Part shown: positions 20,574 through 31,280 of the stretch, one piece after another | Layout of the letters: each line of letters begins with the position of its first letter | Numbering within the stretch: position 1 is the first letter of the stretch | From: Caenorhabditis remanei | Taxonomy: Eukaryota; Nematoda; Chromadorea; Rhabditida; Rhabditidae | Assembly (NCBI RefSeq): GCF_010183535.1 | Contig: NC_071330.1 | Coordinates: 16,535,717 to 16,599,716, forward strand | DNA: 64,000 nucleotides | Reading direction: 5' to 3' | Program-made: the position numbers and the translations under genes | The notes under the pieces: generated by a model | The model's database searches: none | Seen by the model: only the letters and a program-made list of their open reading frames with translations | What the model was told of the DNA's origin: nothing

Positions 20574-21839
20574 TTTTACTGTGTTAACTCTATAATAATG
20601 AGGTTATGTTAATACAGTTTTGATATTCTTGACGATATTCTACAATAGGATCCTTCTGCAGAACATTAATACATTCAGAAACATGACGAAATGAACAATT
20701 ACAACTTTTCGATATGGAATTCGCACGATATCTTGATGACGCTGCCTTGAGAAGACTTTTGAGCACAAAACTGCCCAATGAATGTTGCTCAATCCAAACA
20801 ATCTGTCTCCAAGGGATTTTCAGGATTTTTCAGAACGTTAAATTCTTGAAGGTCTCCTATCTTTATGACGCGCACTGTACAACTGGTCCTTCCATCAGTA
20901 ATTCTTCGGTCCCAGAGTCACCAATTCGGTCATTGATCTTTTCAATTTCTTGATTTTTCAATGGGTCGTTACGATCTCTTGGTCTTCAAACTCCGTATTC
21001 GGTCGGATCCGTGTTTAAATTTAATATACCGATGTAGTCGGTGTACCTCAATAATTTTCAAATTTTATTCGATAGTCTCCAGTTGTTTTCTGTACGTTCA
21101 CTAGTTCATCTCAGTTTAATCACAGCTTTTCATTACTTTGTATTATACTCTCCAACTTTCAAAGATTGTTATTGGTATTCCCTCGTTGTAGAGTGTGATA
21201 CCGTTATCAGTGACACCTAACATCACTTTGTGGACAATAAACTTTAAAGGGTTCAGACGGAAGTTGATGATTGTTCTGGAAATTAAGAATAGACAATTGC
21301 ATGGTCCATAAAAGCTATAAGCGATATGTCTGGATAAGGCGAGCAGGTCATTTTACACATCGGCCAAACAGATCCGACCCGTTTGGCCTTCCACGTGGTT
21401 GATACCCCTGTAACATTTCCTGTGGGCCTAAGATCGAACCACTCAGACGTTGTCTTTGAAATAAAAAATGAAACCGATATGCATAGCCTGGAACCTGAAA
21501 CAGTACATAAGCACAACGGACACTTCCTGAAACCGATTGACTGGCTTCAAACTACAAAAAAACCCAATCGTTTTGACATTTTGACGTGCCCGAACCGATA
21601 AAGTGCACATGCCTAAAAGTACTGATAGTGAAGAGTACATATAGGTTTCAGTTTTCAGGAAATAATCGAAAAAGGGCAGTCTGACAAGACATTTTCAGTC
21701 AATGGTTCTGTTTTCACCGCTTCAAAATTTCTTTTTTTCTAATAACGGTTTTTCAGATTGTTAATTGTTGGTTTTACGGTACTAGAAGGATCCTCAAATT
21801 ACAGTAGCCCTGCTAATACAGTTTTACCGATTTGGTTAG
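20574..21839. repeat. segmental duplication copy 2 (matches 6876-8240)
   Basis: This is a direct copy of the DNA downstream of copy B, lacking the hAT MITE (empty site 21002-21009) and having an extra block at 21319-21503. It ends at about 21839 inside sequence matching the last exon of the DM-domain gene (landmark CTAGAAGGATCCTCAAATTA), after which it joins unrelated DNA like 640-1020. No DM domain was found beyond that point. Confidence 0.8.
21319..21503. other. 185-bp block present in only one duplicate
   Basis: Copy 1 reads CTATAAGCTACATAAGCAC without interruption near 7890-7920. Copy 2 has this block between CTATAAGC and TACATAAGC. No terminal inverted repeat or clear target duplication was found, so insertion here and deletion there are both possible. 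Confidence 0.5.
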
Positions 21840-22631
21840 TGTAATTTGGTTCAATTACTTAATTGATTCTGTCTCAAATAAGAACTGCTCAAATTGGTAC
21901 CACCCGGACTTTGTACCAGTTCTGATCCGATTAGTTCTAATTCGTACCAGCTCTAATTAGTGCCAATTTCCAGCTGTTTTCTAGTGTTTTGTTCAATACT
22001 TTTTGTACAAATCCATTCCTCCAATCCCCTATCCAATTTATTCTCTATTTCCATGTTTCATCATCCCCCATTTTGCAAGAAATATAATTGCTGACACCTG
22101 CAAAAACTTGAGTTCTCCTCTAGAACAGCTTGTGAAATTCCGATGTTTCTCCAAAAGTTGCTGACTGCTTGGTTTTACGTTATAATAAGTGTTACATTAT
22201 GATAAGTATGATTATGTGTTTGACCGGTGAAAAATGGCGGCTCGTTATCAAGGCGCCATTTTGATAGACATGAAGATCGGGAAGATCACAGAGATTATGG
22301 GGTTGAAGTCGAGTTCTTGGAGTTTGGTGGAGGATTGAGATTTGAGTTTCTTACTGTAGTATGAAATGAGTTTTTGAAATTTTGGAGATTTTCAAATGTA
22401 GTTGTCTTGTTCTGATGCTATTTGATAACCAGTGAAGACTGTCGCGCCTCCGACGCGTTTTCCACAACCTTCAGTTTGCAGCCTTTTGGCTTCACAATAT
22501 TTTCCAGTGCGTAGATTCCGAATCTAAAAAAACTTGTGACACGTCAAACTTTTCCTACAATTACGCAAATACTGTCAAAATGCCTATCCAAACATATCTC
22601 CTTATCGAAAATACAAAAATCACAAAAAATA
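21840..22631. other. intergenic, partial copy of upstream DNA of copy A
   Basis: About 21840-22210 resembles 640-1020 but stops before the GATA box, and no paralogue follows. A GC-rich hairpin CTGTCGCGCCTCCGACGCG is at 22439-22457. No gene is supported. Confidence 0.5.
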
Positions 22632-22831
22632 CCGTAACCTTGTCAGATTTGATCGAAACGCTCTGAAATCTGTATTTTTGAATTCAAGACACTTTCGAAT
22701 GAGAATAATAAGGATAGTAACCCAACAATTTTCAAATATAGTCATGATTATTTTTATTCGAAGCGTCTTGTCGTCCTGAATCCAAAAATACATATTTCAG
22801 AACAGTTGCAGCAAATCCGATAAGGTTACGG
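22632..22831. mobile_element. 200-bp palindromic TA-flanked MITE
   Basis: The ends CCGTAACCTTGTCAGATTTG and CAAATCCGATAAGGTTACGG are imperfect inverted repeats extending over most of the element. TA flanks both sides (22630-22631, 22832-22833). It is a Tc1/mariner-type MITE without coding capacity. Confidence 0.75.
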
Positions 22832-22833
22832 TA

Positions 22834-23280
22834 GTATCTTTGAGTGTTTTGTGATTCACTGTTCCAACGTTTGATGGGTTCACAACTCAGCTCACAGAAG
22901 GATTTATCAAAAATTAATTTCTGGTTTGGAATCTACGGACTCAAAAGTACCATGGGCCAAATTCTTGTGATCTTTGATAGCAGGGGTTTCCTTGTTAAAG
23001 TTGATAATTTTTCATTAAAAACGTTCCAATTTTTTGGGCTAAAGTGCAAACAATGAATGCAGATAAATATAGTCTGGTCTAGCCGGTCTGTATTATATCT
23101 GAGATTTAAAAAACTACTTTTTGGTACATGTTTGGACTCAAAATACTCATTTAGAAGCGAGTTAGTTCTGTGGATCGTTTACTCCAGAGCTTTTTACACC
23201 GTGTTTGAACTTTTCTGGATAAAAACTTGTTTTTTTTTTTCATATTTACCCAAATTTGTTTGTATTTTTCTGTTCTATCG
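22834..23280. other. intergenic, no supported gene
   Basis: Two short ORFs (22844-23056 and 23057-23317) have no recognisable domain, no codon pattern like the neighbouring genes and no splice context. Confidence 0.4.
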
Positions 23281-23288
23281 CTCCATAC

Positions 23289-23583
23289 CAGGGTTGGGAA
23301 ATCCCGGGCCGGGCTGACAAAATATTATTCCGGCCCGGATTCAAAAAATATGCACCATTTTTTCACAAGTTTCTGCAAAATTTTCGTTTAAAAAAAGTCA
23401 AAATTCTCAAAATTTCTCGTACGCTAAGGCTTTTACCGATGTTCTAAAACACAGTCGAAAAATCCACTTTTTTGCAAAAAAAATCAATAATTTTTCAAAA
23501 AATTTCAAATTTCTACAGGCGCCGGGCCGGGCCGAGGAAATTTTTTCAGTCGGCCCGTCCCGGCTCGGAATTTCCCAACCCTG
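23289..23583. mobile_element. hAT-type MITE with perfect 8-bp target duplication
   Basis: The element is flanked by CTCCATAC at 23281-23288 and 23584-23591. Its ends CAGGGTTGGGAAATCCCGGG and CGGAATTTCCCAACCCTG are inverted repeats, and GGCCGGG runs lie just inside. It is 295 bp long, AT-rich in the centre and non-coding. Confidence 0.92.
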
Positions 23584-23832
23584 CTCCATACCCTCATTTT
23601 TCTACCGATTTCTCAATTATCCCGAAAAATAGAACACCATGCCCTTCTATTACAATCCCCACCTAATGCCTTACGTGAGAATTCAATTAAACCAGAAAAC
23701 GCTGACTAAGAGTTCGCAACTCTCTTATCAGTGAGACGCCAAAGCACAGAAACCAACAATCTGAGAGAAAAAGAACATAAACCAACAACAACAAAAATTT
23801 ATTGAAAACTAAACTCAAAAAACTGAAGTTAA

Positions 23833-24123
23833 TCAAAGAAAAAAATAGTCAGGACAACAAGTAGCAAGAATTTCATCCATGGAGTATTGTCGTTTCTTCA
23901 AACAGCCCTTCTGGAGAACTGAAAAAAAATACATTGTTGCTTAAAAAATGCTTTAAATTCTGAAAAACTTACCCGAAGGGTTCTCACATCGATGACCACA
24001 AGTGACTTCCGCTAGATTCAAGATTTTATGGCAGGAGGTGTGGTGTCCTCGAGGAGCACAAGATGCCATTATGACGATTGTGGAGAGGACAAGGGCGATT
24101 AGGAGAGATTTGATGGTAAACAT
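23833..24123 (-). CDS. insulin-like peptide 1 of the cluster (78 aa)
   Basis: Exons are 24123-23973 and 23918-23833 with a phase-1 intron (GTAAGT...TTTCAG), stop TGA at 23835-23833. The first about 23 residues form a signal peptide (FTIKSLLIALVLSTIVIMAS). The B-chain-like part is C-x10-C-x3-C (SCHKILNLAEVTCGHRC), one spacing unit shorter than canonical insulin. Exon 2 gives the A-chain-like part GCLKKRQYSMDEILATCC, i.e. C-x14-CC. There is no dibasic-flanked C-peptide between them. The product should be secreted and act on the DAF-2-type insulin receptor as agonist or antagonist, by family knowledge. The start was chosen after the acceptor-like AAATTTCAG; an upstream in-frame Met exists at 24150. 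Confidence 0.87.
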
Positions 24124-24189
24124 TGTCTGAAATTTCAGAAATTGATTCATGATATTCAGATAAAAACTGTCTCCCTTAACTTCCCATTA

Positions 24190-24256
24190 CTCCATTTATA
24201 CTATTCGGAACGTCCGTGCCTAAGCTCTGCCTTCTTGTTTCCTAAACTCTGGAACA
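24190..24256 (-). promoter_or_regulatory. promoter module of insulin-like gene 1
   Basis: A TATA element (complement of ATTTATA, 24194-24200) lies about 70 bp upstream of the start codon, and AACTCTGGAACAG (24244-24256) is a variant of the GAACTTTGGAACAG box shared by the cluster. Confidence 0.5.
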
Positions 24257-25360
24257 GACTATATCAGACTGAACTCTCTTGGAATTTATTGGTCTCTTGT
24301 GGAAACGTCGGCATTTTAGTCGAAAATCGGAAAGTCAGCGTAAATTTTTTGATGATTTCAGCATTTTTCGGTTTGGAAAGTTTCTGAAAATTGTGGAACT
24401 TATGTAATTTGGTAGGTATGTTCTTTATTTTGACATAAACATCGAGTTATTAAAGTGCAAAAAGATAAGAACGAGTTGTTATCTATTGTAGTTAAAAGGG
24501 CATGTGTAGTTTGATTTTAAATTAACACTTCTGTCTCCGCCCTCAAAACAAAACTGAAATTGACGGAACACAATTTTTGTTTGATTTGGTTTTTTGACGA
24601 CTGTGTTCAATTCTTCTTTTTTACAATATAAATTGAAAAAACACGACATTTTGTTGAAAAAAGCAAGAAAACGAGAAATCGAGAAATGAAAAGAAATTAT
24701 TTTGTCCGAGAGGACTACACGGGGATAGAAATTTGCGCGGGGAAAACTCTTCCACCTGGGCTCCTCTTGTGCCGGAAAAACGTGAATTTAGAGCGTTAGA
24801 GTGATTTTTAGCACATGCTCCAATGATGAAAGTTGTTCAGAATTTTCAGAATTATCAGAATCTGAAAAAAAGAAGACTTCAGTCCTCTTTTAATATTTTA
24901 TTTAAAATTTCAGTCTGCACCCCCGAAAACAGTTCTTTACTCAAACGTACGCGTGCAGATCTGTTTTGAAGGTGGGTCCTAACTTTCTCATAAAACAGAC
25001 AGACAGATAGACAGAAAGATAGACCTTTTCATAGTTTCTATCTCGTTTTTCTTGCTCTAACTATAACTATTTAAAAAATCTTATTTTGCGGAAAATCAAA
25101 AATACAAAAAATCAGAAAAAAACGAAATTGGGTTTATAATCATAACAAACTGTGTAAAGACATTAAAAAGTATATAAAAAAAGAAAAAAGAGGAATAATT
25201 CACCTCATCCCCCAAAAATACCTATTTTAATATGTTACATGTCGGTATGTGAGTATGAATCAACTAAAATGCCTGGTAACCAAAAAACTATTAAATTCCG
25301 TCATAAATTCTCAAAAATTGCTGAAAATGTCAGAATTTCAGTGTATCAGGGTTCCGACTT

Positions 25361-25424
25361 TCTGTCTATCTGTCTGTCTGCCTATCTGTCCGTCCGTTTG
25401 TCTGTCTGTCTGTCTGTGTTTCCG
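25361..25424. repeat. imperfect (CTGT)n tract
   Basis: TCTGTCTATCTGTCTGTCTG is followed by further tetranucleotide units with point changes. A reverse-complement tract (ACAGACAGACAGATAGACAG) lies 350 bp upstream. Frames through it give only low-complexity peptides. Confidence 0.8.
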
Positions 25425-25820
25425 CATGGCCGATACGCGGCGATTCCAGAGCAGCCTGCTATATTTCTAATACCGAAAAGATAAGAACTTCTCGTTTTAC
25501 CTAAATATGGAAATATCAATTTCCATGTTAAAACCTAATTTTGTTTTTCTGGACTATTATTTTTTTAGTCATATACACTAATAATAAGTAACTGCCTTCC
25601 CTCAACTTTCTAAAAACGTACATTTGATTCTTTGTCACTCCCCCGGGACACAATCGTAACCTGTGATTGTAACCGTGATCCTTATCAATAAAGACAATAC
25701 ATAATCCGTTGAGATTCGGTACCAGCTCTTAGATCAAGAATTGATTTATGTTCATGTTTGGGCTATTTTAAGAGTAAAAATTGACACATCCCACATCCTC
25801 AAAATCCTCAAAACCTATCA

Positions 25821-25942
25821 CACAGTTCTTACAACTACGCTCCACCGAAATTTCCTTGAGAAATGTCTCTCGTTATCTGAGTCTCTCGATTTCACACACA
25901 ATTTTCTTCGGTTTCGGTAAAGCGCGGTTGTAAGAAGCGTTT
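25821..25942. repeat. palindromic repeat, ACCGAAA family
   Basis: Arms ACAACTACGCTCCACCGAAA and TTTCGGTAAAGCGCGGTTGT flank a short central segment; same family as 13364-13497. Confidence 0.6.
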
Positions 25943-26139
25943 TAGTGGCGCCATATATGTAGTTTTGTAGCTTCTTTTTATCAGTAAACTATTTAGTTTG
26001 GTATTTTTATATCTTAAATAAATTTGAAATTTTGAATACAGAATACAAAACACAACATTTGAAATTGAATTTATGTTTTATTAAACTAACAAATAACTAA
26101 CAAGATAACAATTTATGGGAAATAACAAAATAACGAAGA

Positions 26140-26895
26140 TTAAAATATTATTGGACAGCAAATCTGCACCAATTCATCATCGGTGAACGATCGACCTCGT
26201 AAACACCCTTGGTAGATTGCTGGAAGATAAATGTGATAAGTTTTAAGTTATTTCTAACAATTTTACATTTTTGTTCAAAATAAAGCATTTCTCTAATCAG
26301 ACTTAACAATAAACGGACCGGAACCGAATTTTGGGTTCGCAAAATAAGTTTTTTCGAGGATATTTTTTTAAATCCTCATGTTTGGAATAGTGACTTGTCA
26401 AAAATATGGAGTAGGCCTGTCATGTTCGAAAATAAGGTTACTATTTTTAACAAAGCGTCATAGATTCACGCTATTCTAAAAGTTTTGACAGGAAGTACAA
26501 AACTAGAAAAAAATCTATTTATTTGGCGGGCATGTTACCTAAATCACTGTAAAGCTGAGAAAACGCTGATTCCAAATATATATTCAGGTTTTGACCTTGA
26601 AGCCTGGTATTAGAGAAAAATAAGGTTAAAGCATGTCCAATAACTCCACGGCTACTCGTAGACCTTCCCTAGTTAATTAGATCCAATTGTGATCCGAAAA
26701 AACAAGTTTTCTAGTCTTTTTGACTGAACTATCAATTTGAAATAACTCACTTTTAATATCCTCACACGCCTCCCCACAAACGGATATAATCTGTGCCAAA
26801 AGTTGTTTCCCGTTGCACGGATGATGGCTTCTTCCTGAGGCTATCACAAGAATAGAGAACAGAAGGACCAACACAACCAACAATTTTGATGACAT
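26140..26895 (-). CDS. insulin-like peptide 2 of the cluster (74 aa)
   Basis: Exons are 26895-26751 and 26219-26140, with a phase-1 intron of about 530 bp (GTGAGT...TTCCAG), much the longest in the cluster. The signal peptide (SSKLLVVLVLLFSILVIAS) is followed by a B-chain-like C-x12-C-x3-C (CNGKQLLAQIISVCGEAC). Exon 2 encodes GCLRGRSFTDDELVQICC (C-x14-CC) and ends CCPIIF. It is a secreted insulin-family hormone by homology. The intron contains part of the 'attccaaatatatattcag' repeat family (26540-26670). The start follows the acceptor-like CGTTTCAG. Confidence 0.87.
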
Positions 26896-26948
26896 TTTGA
26901 ATCCTCTCAACTGAAACGAAACCAAGTTCACCTAACTTCCAAAACAAT

Positions 26949-27017
26949 TTTTATATGTACAACCCGGATACGCCTCATTCTAGCCTCCGCCCACTTTAGT
27001 TCTGAACTTTGGAACAG
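26949..27017 (-). promoter_or_regulatory. promoter module of insulin-like gene 2
   Basis: A TATA element (complement of TTTTATA, 26949-26955) is followed upstream by CTCCGCCCAC (26985-26994) and GAACTTTGGAACAG (27004-27017). This is the clearest example of the shared module. Confidence 0.6.
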
Positions 27018-27166
27018 ATGTCATCCGATTCTTTCCGCAAAATTGAAGGGCATACTGATAAGAATACATGTATTAGTAACACAGAAAAGTATTTGTAATG
27101 ACTTCCACTAAGTCACGAATCACGAATAATTGGAATTCTTCTTCTTTTTTTAGTGGAAAAGGTGGG

Positions 27167-27290
27167 TTAGCATGGCACGCTTCTTATAACCGCGCTCTAT
27201 CGGAACAGAAAAAGAGAGAATTAGAAAAAAAGAGACATTTTTCAAAGTCAATTCAGTGGAGCGCATTTGTAAGAACGGTGCCGAGCTACT
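27167..27290. repeat. palindromic repeat, ACCGAAA family
   Basis: TTATAACCGCGCTCTATCGG on the left pairs imperfectly with GTGGAGCGCATTTGTAAGAA on the right. Confidence 0.5.
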
Positions 27291-27299
27291 GCATAGCTA

Positions 27300-29428
27300 A
27301 ACTTCAAGATCATGTTACGGTGTTACAGTACTGTTAAATGACGCTGTTTTTTCAGGATTTATAGACCAGGCATAGTGCTTCATTTTTGTAGTTGACAACT
27401 TTTTTGTACAGGTATACTCTTAAGAGTTATAAAACGATCAAACATTCAATTTTTTTGAATTTTTTTTCCGAAAATGTCTAATTTTTGATAATACCACGGA
27501 AGTCAATCCAAAGCTAGTATTGCATCAAGAAATTAAATTTTAATAATGTAATTTTTTTTCTTCTAAAAATTGGCTAAATATAGGCACCTTTTTTTGAAGC
27601 CCTGTCGACCGGGCTGGCCGAAGTTTGACAAGTTTGCAAAAAAGTAATCAACTACAAAAATGAATCTACATGTATACCCTAAAACATTGCGAAATTATGG
27701 GAAAATCAGGAAAACATCAAAATTTTTGGGGCTCGTTGAAACAGATTGTTTCATTATCTAGGGAATAAATGCTACTTAAGCTTCGCCTCTAAAACATTAT
27801 AAAAAGCGAGAAATGAACTACAGTACCGCTCAAAAGCATTTTAAGTTTTGGTTTTTCCAAAAGGTCCGACTTTAAGAGGGTGCCATGGTAATACTGATTG
27901 TTCTATCAAGTAAATTTTTAATGGATCATACAGATCACAAATAGAGCTTCGTTTTTGTAGTTGACAACTTTTTTGTACGGGCACATCCTAAGAAGTTACA
28001 GGCAGTCAATGTGAACAGCTCAAAAATTTCTCCTTTTAGCACTGAAAACATGCAACAATTGCGAGAAATTTCTTTGACGATTGATAACTTTTTAGGATGT
28101 GCCCGTACAAAAAAGTTGTCAACTACAAAAATGGAGCTTTATTTGTGATCTATACACTCTATAAACAATCAATACTGAGAGACTATCGGGGAGGCCGTGT
28201 CACAGGCACAAAGTTCACCATTTTCAACTAAAAACTGCAAGTCTCGCATTCTTTATGGCCAGTACTTTTGAAAATAGGATGACATAAAAAATCAGCTACT
28301 TATTTTGGGAATGGAGCCTAAACTTTACAAAAAGCTCACTAACACAAGAAAAATTCGAAACTTTTCGTAAATAATGAATTTTTGCTAACCGCTGTTATCA
28401 GTACTTCACTCAGTTTTTGACCTTTTTTGTCGTTATACTCTAAAATAGTGCACACTTTATGGGTTCTGAAGATATTTCCGATAAGAAACGTTCATTTAAA
28501 AAGAACTATTTTCAAAAGCAGTCAATTAATCAGTTACTTTGCTACCGTAAAATCTGTAATAGAGGCTCACAAAGAGTTTGGAGCATACTATCTCGGGTGT
28601 TTTTAAAGATATGAAAACTGTTTCAACTAAAGAAATATTTTATGAATATTAAGCTATATTTTGTTAGTTAGCCGCTTTTCGATATATGTTTTTGGAACCG
28701 AGATATGAACAGACACCGCTAGGTGTGCCTCTATTACAGGTATTACAGTAGATTCTCCCGACTCTGACTCCAAAACACACCTCTAGACACCCGGATCTCG
28801 AACTTGCTCTGCAAAAGTTAATTCTTTCCAAGAAGAGTAATTATTAAATAGTCTGATAAGTGTTTCTTCTTAAAATTGTTTACATCTTTTTCACAACTCG
28901 ATTTGAAATGATAAGAGGAATTACATGGCATTATGTAAACATTTTTCGAAATTTTGCTGAGTTGGAAGAACGAGCACATTTTTTGGGAGAGACATGGAAA
29001 CTGAAATTCTTGTCTGAAATGCTTTAATTGTCTAATTCTCCGACGGCTCCGTTCTAATATAATGAAAAATTGCCAAATGGTTTAGCGAGAAAAAAAAGTA
29101 AATATTTGTTCAGTTCGAAAACCAATGGCTCTCGAGAGAACGGGTTCACTAGAGGAGAAGGAGTTCAGAGAGAACTTGTCTTGTACAAAAAGAGAAAGGG
29201 AATACGGTAATAACAGAAAAATGACAAAAACAAGACTCTGTCGCGCCTTCGGCGCTTATTTTATGACATCGGGTCAGACTATCCAACAGCTGTGGTAAGC
29301 GAAGTAAGCAAGCAAATAAATATAGAAAAAATATGCATATTAAATTGATAAGTCCCTTAAAACCGGAACATATTGATAAAATCGAACGTGCTCGGTTCTT
29401 TAGGACTGTAAATTTTTACGTACATTTC
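27300..29428. other. intergenic, palindromic repeats, no supported gene
   Basis: TTTTGTAGTTGACAACTTTT motifs recur at about 27390 and 27950. About 29075-29200 resembles 31100-31200 (GCGAGAAAAAAACGTAAATA), indicating an old duplication of insulin-gene flanks. A GC hairpin TCGCGCCTTCGGCGC is at 29241-29255. Confidence 0.45.
27927..28165. repeat. long palindrome, GTTGACAACTTTTTTGTACG family
   Basis: ATAGAGCTTCGTTTTTGTAG / TTGACAACTTTTTTGTACGG / GCACATCCTAA on the left is repeated inverted on the right (TTAGGATGTGC / CCGTACAAAAAAGTTGTCAA / CTACAAAAATGGAGCTTTAT). It is related to the TA-flanked element at 30519-30933. Confidence 0.75.
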
Positions 29429-29440
29429 AGGCTCCGCCCC
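29429..29440 (-). promoter_or_regulatory. orphan copy of the insulin promoter box
   Basis: GGCTCCGCCCCC matches the distal box of the cluster but no insulin exon follows on the minus strand. It may be the remains of a lost tandem gene. Confidence 0.3.
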
Positions 29441-29588
29441 CAGAACGAAAATTGTAGAATATTTGTTGTGTCAGACCATTAAACTGTTTATGCAGGTAAA
29501 CACCTACACACAACGTACCAAGAGCTATATTCTGAAAGAAGTCGAGACTAGGGACCAGAAAAAATGTCAAAAATTCAGTACCGTCCTC

Positions 29589-29714
29589 CAGAGTTGTCCG
29601 GAATCCGGATTCCGGATTCCGAAATTCCGGGATTCCGGGTTTTTTCAGCATTCCGATTCCGGATTCCGGATTCCGGATTCCGGAAACTGAAAAATGGCTT
29701 ACCGTACAACTCTG
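29589..29714. mobile_element. 126-bp hAT-type MITE built of ATTCCGG repeats
   Basis: Flanks CCGTCCTC (29581-29588) and CCGTACTC (29715-29722) match in 7 of 8 positions. The ends are CAGAGTTGT and ACAACTCTG. The inside is mostly GGATTCCGGATTCCGG-type repeats, which form their own palindrome. Confidence 0.75.
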
Positions 29715-29722
29715 CCGTACTC

Positions 29723-30124
29723 CCACAAGTTCTGTATTTTGAACCGCCGTTGTTTGTATATTTGTAAACATACTTGATGACATATATGATGTTCTCTCAA
29801 ATTTCCCTTATCAGTCTGAATAGTTTCTGTGAATATGATACAAAGAAGACAAACAAAGAAATGATTCATTAACTCGGTGAGTTTGTGAACCCCCGGACCG
29901 TTCTAGGATGTCGAATAAGGCAAAAATGATTTTGCTCATTGTACGATAAAACTAACTCTAACCAGGACTTCGTATTAGGAATAGAACTCGTGACTCATTT
30001 GATTTACACCTGAAAATCATTGGGTGTGTGCGAAACTAGAAACAACAATGATTTTATTCAATTTTTCTTGATAAAAAACAACAACAAAAAAATGAATAAA
30101 TCAACATTTTCATCTGAAAACCAA
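29723..30124. other. intergenic downstream of insulin-like gene 3
   Basis: AT-rich, with no recognisable gene or repeat structure. Confidence 0.4.
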
Positions 30125-30409
30125 TCAGATAAGAGAATGTGGGCAGCATATGTGTTTTACTTTTTCTTCTCGGATCTTCCCATACAGTTTACATTCTTGG
30201 AAAATCTCTGAAAATTTTTTGGTTAAGAATCTTAGAAATAAGACTTTCGAATTATAACTCTCACCTGCACCGTTCGCACAACTTTCACCACAAATCGCCA
30301 TAACGTGGGTTGCCAGTGCTCGTCCGCAGTGGACGCTTCGAGCAGCAGAGAAGGGTGAAAAAGAAACGAAGAGGAGAAGGATGATGAAAATAATTTTGGA
30401 GTGGACCAT
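30125..30409 (-). CDS. insulin-like peptide 3 of the cluster (75 aa)
   Basis: Exons are 30409-30265 and 30207-30125 with a 57-bp phase-1 intron. The signal peptide runs to about residue 22 (HSKIIFIILLLFVSFSPFSA). The B-chain-like CGRALATHVMAICGESC has the canonical C-x11-C-x3-C spacing. Exon 2 gives CKLYGKIREEKVKHICC (C-x14-CC) and ends PHSLI. It is a predicted secreted insulin-family ligand. A TATA element lies about 60 bp upstream (30470-30475), but the distal promoter box is separated from it by the 415-bp element 30519-30933. An out-of-frame ATG lies 32 bp upstream. Confidence 0.87.
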   Translation of the reverse strand: MVHSKIIFIILLLFVSFSPFSAARSVHCGRALATHVMAICGESCANGAGESYNSKVLFLRFLTKKFSEIFQECKLYGKIREEKVKHICCPHSLI

Positions 30410-30469
30410 GATGTTGAAGCTGTGGCTGAATTAATTAACATTTTTGGTGACTTTGAATTTCAAGAAGAC

Positions 30470-30475
30470 TTTATA
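30470..30475 (-). promoter_or_regulatory. TATA element of insulin-like gene 3
   Basis: TATAAA on the minus strand, about 60 bp upstream of the start codon, like the other cluster members. Confidence 0.45.
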
Positions 30476-30518
30476 AGATTCAAGGTACAATTTTTTCAAC
30501 AACTCATAATTTCTAATA

Positions 30519-30933
30519 CAGTACCATGCAGAATGATTTACAATTTGGCCATTTTCAGTTGAAAATGAACAGAGGGTGTTAAGAATAATTTATTGTCCCA
30601 CAAAGTAAATTATTTATAAACCATACAGAACTAAGGTGAAACTTCATTTTTGTATTTGACCACTTTTTTGTACGGACACTCCCTAGCAAGTTATGGTCAT
30701 TTTAAAGGGACAGCTCAAAAATTATTCTGGACGATTTGAGTTAGAAATTACTTTGTCGATATGTAACTTGCATGGGAGTGTCCGGACAAAAAAGTTGTTA
30801 GCTACAAAAATAAAGCTCTATCTTTGTTCTGTATATTTTATATCTAATTTACTTTGTGGGCAATACCGTAACATCCTCTTGGACATTTTCAACTGAAAAA
30901 AACCCAAATTGTACATCTCCCTGCACAGTACTG
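30519..30933. mobile_element. 415-bp palindromic TA-flanked element in a promoter
   Basis: The ends CAGTACCATGCAG and CTGCACAGTACTG are inverted repeats bounded by TA (30517-30518, 30934-30935). The arms include CACTCCCTAGCAAGTTATGG and its near complement, and the whole element can fold back on itself. Partial relatives are at 31560-31875, 36650-37440, 37640-37800 and 39140-39390. Confidence 0.8.
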
Positions 30934-31007
30934 TAAGAATCAGAAAACAGAAAAGATTATATAAAAAAGATAATAATCTTCCTCTTTTTATGCACATACT
31001 AGATAAC

Positions 31008-31017
31008 TCCGCCCCTT
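31008..31017 (-). promoter_or_regulatory. distal promoter box of insulin-like gene 3
   Basis: CTCCGCCCCT, followed upstream by GAACACTCGAACTC, corresponds to the shared module but lies about 600 bp from the start codon because of the inserted element. Confidence 0.4.
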
Positions 31018-31280
31018 TTTTGTCTACTGAACACTCGAACTCAGAATGTCTGCGCATCCTATCTTTCATAGGCTCCGACCACAAAAGTTGCATTATTTTA
31101 TTTACTAAAGGGCTGTTAGCGAGAAAAAAACGTAAATATTTATTTTATTCAAAACCCGATGGCTCACTCAGACTACTCGAGTTCGCGGGTTCACTAGATG
31201 GGAAAGAAAAAGAAAAAAAAATAAAACTGAAAAACCCATAAAAACTATTAAAATTATACCAAATCAACATACGAGGATCC

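Larger units (their letters stand above)
24257..26139. other. intergenic between insulin-like genes 1 and 2
   Basis: The stretch contains a CTGT-rich tract (25361-25424), its inverted CAGA-rich relative (24993-25025) and one ACCGAAA palindrome (25821-25942). No cysteine-patterned exon was found between the genes. Confidence 0.45.

Noticed and set aside
25239..25484. 81-codon ORF with CLSAYLSVRLSV-type residues
   Set aside because: The residues come from an imperfect CTGT tract that is open in two frames; low complexity only.
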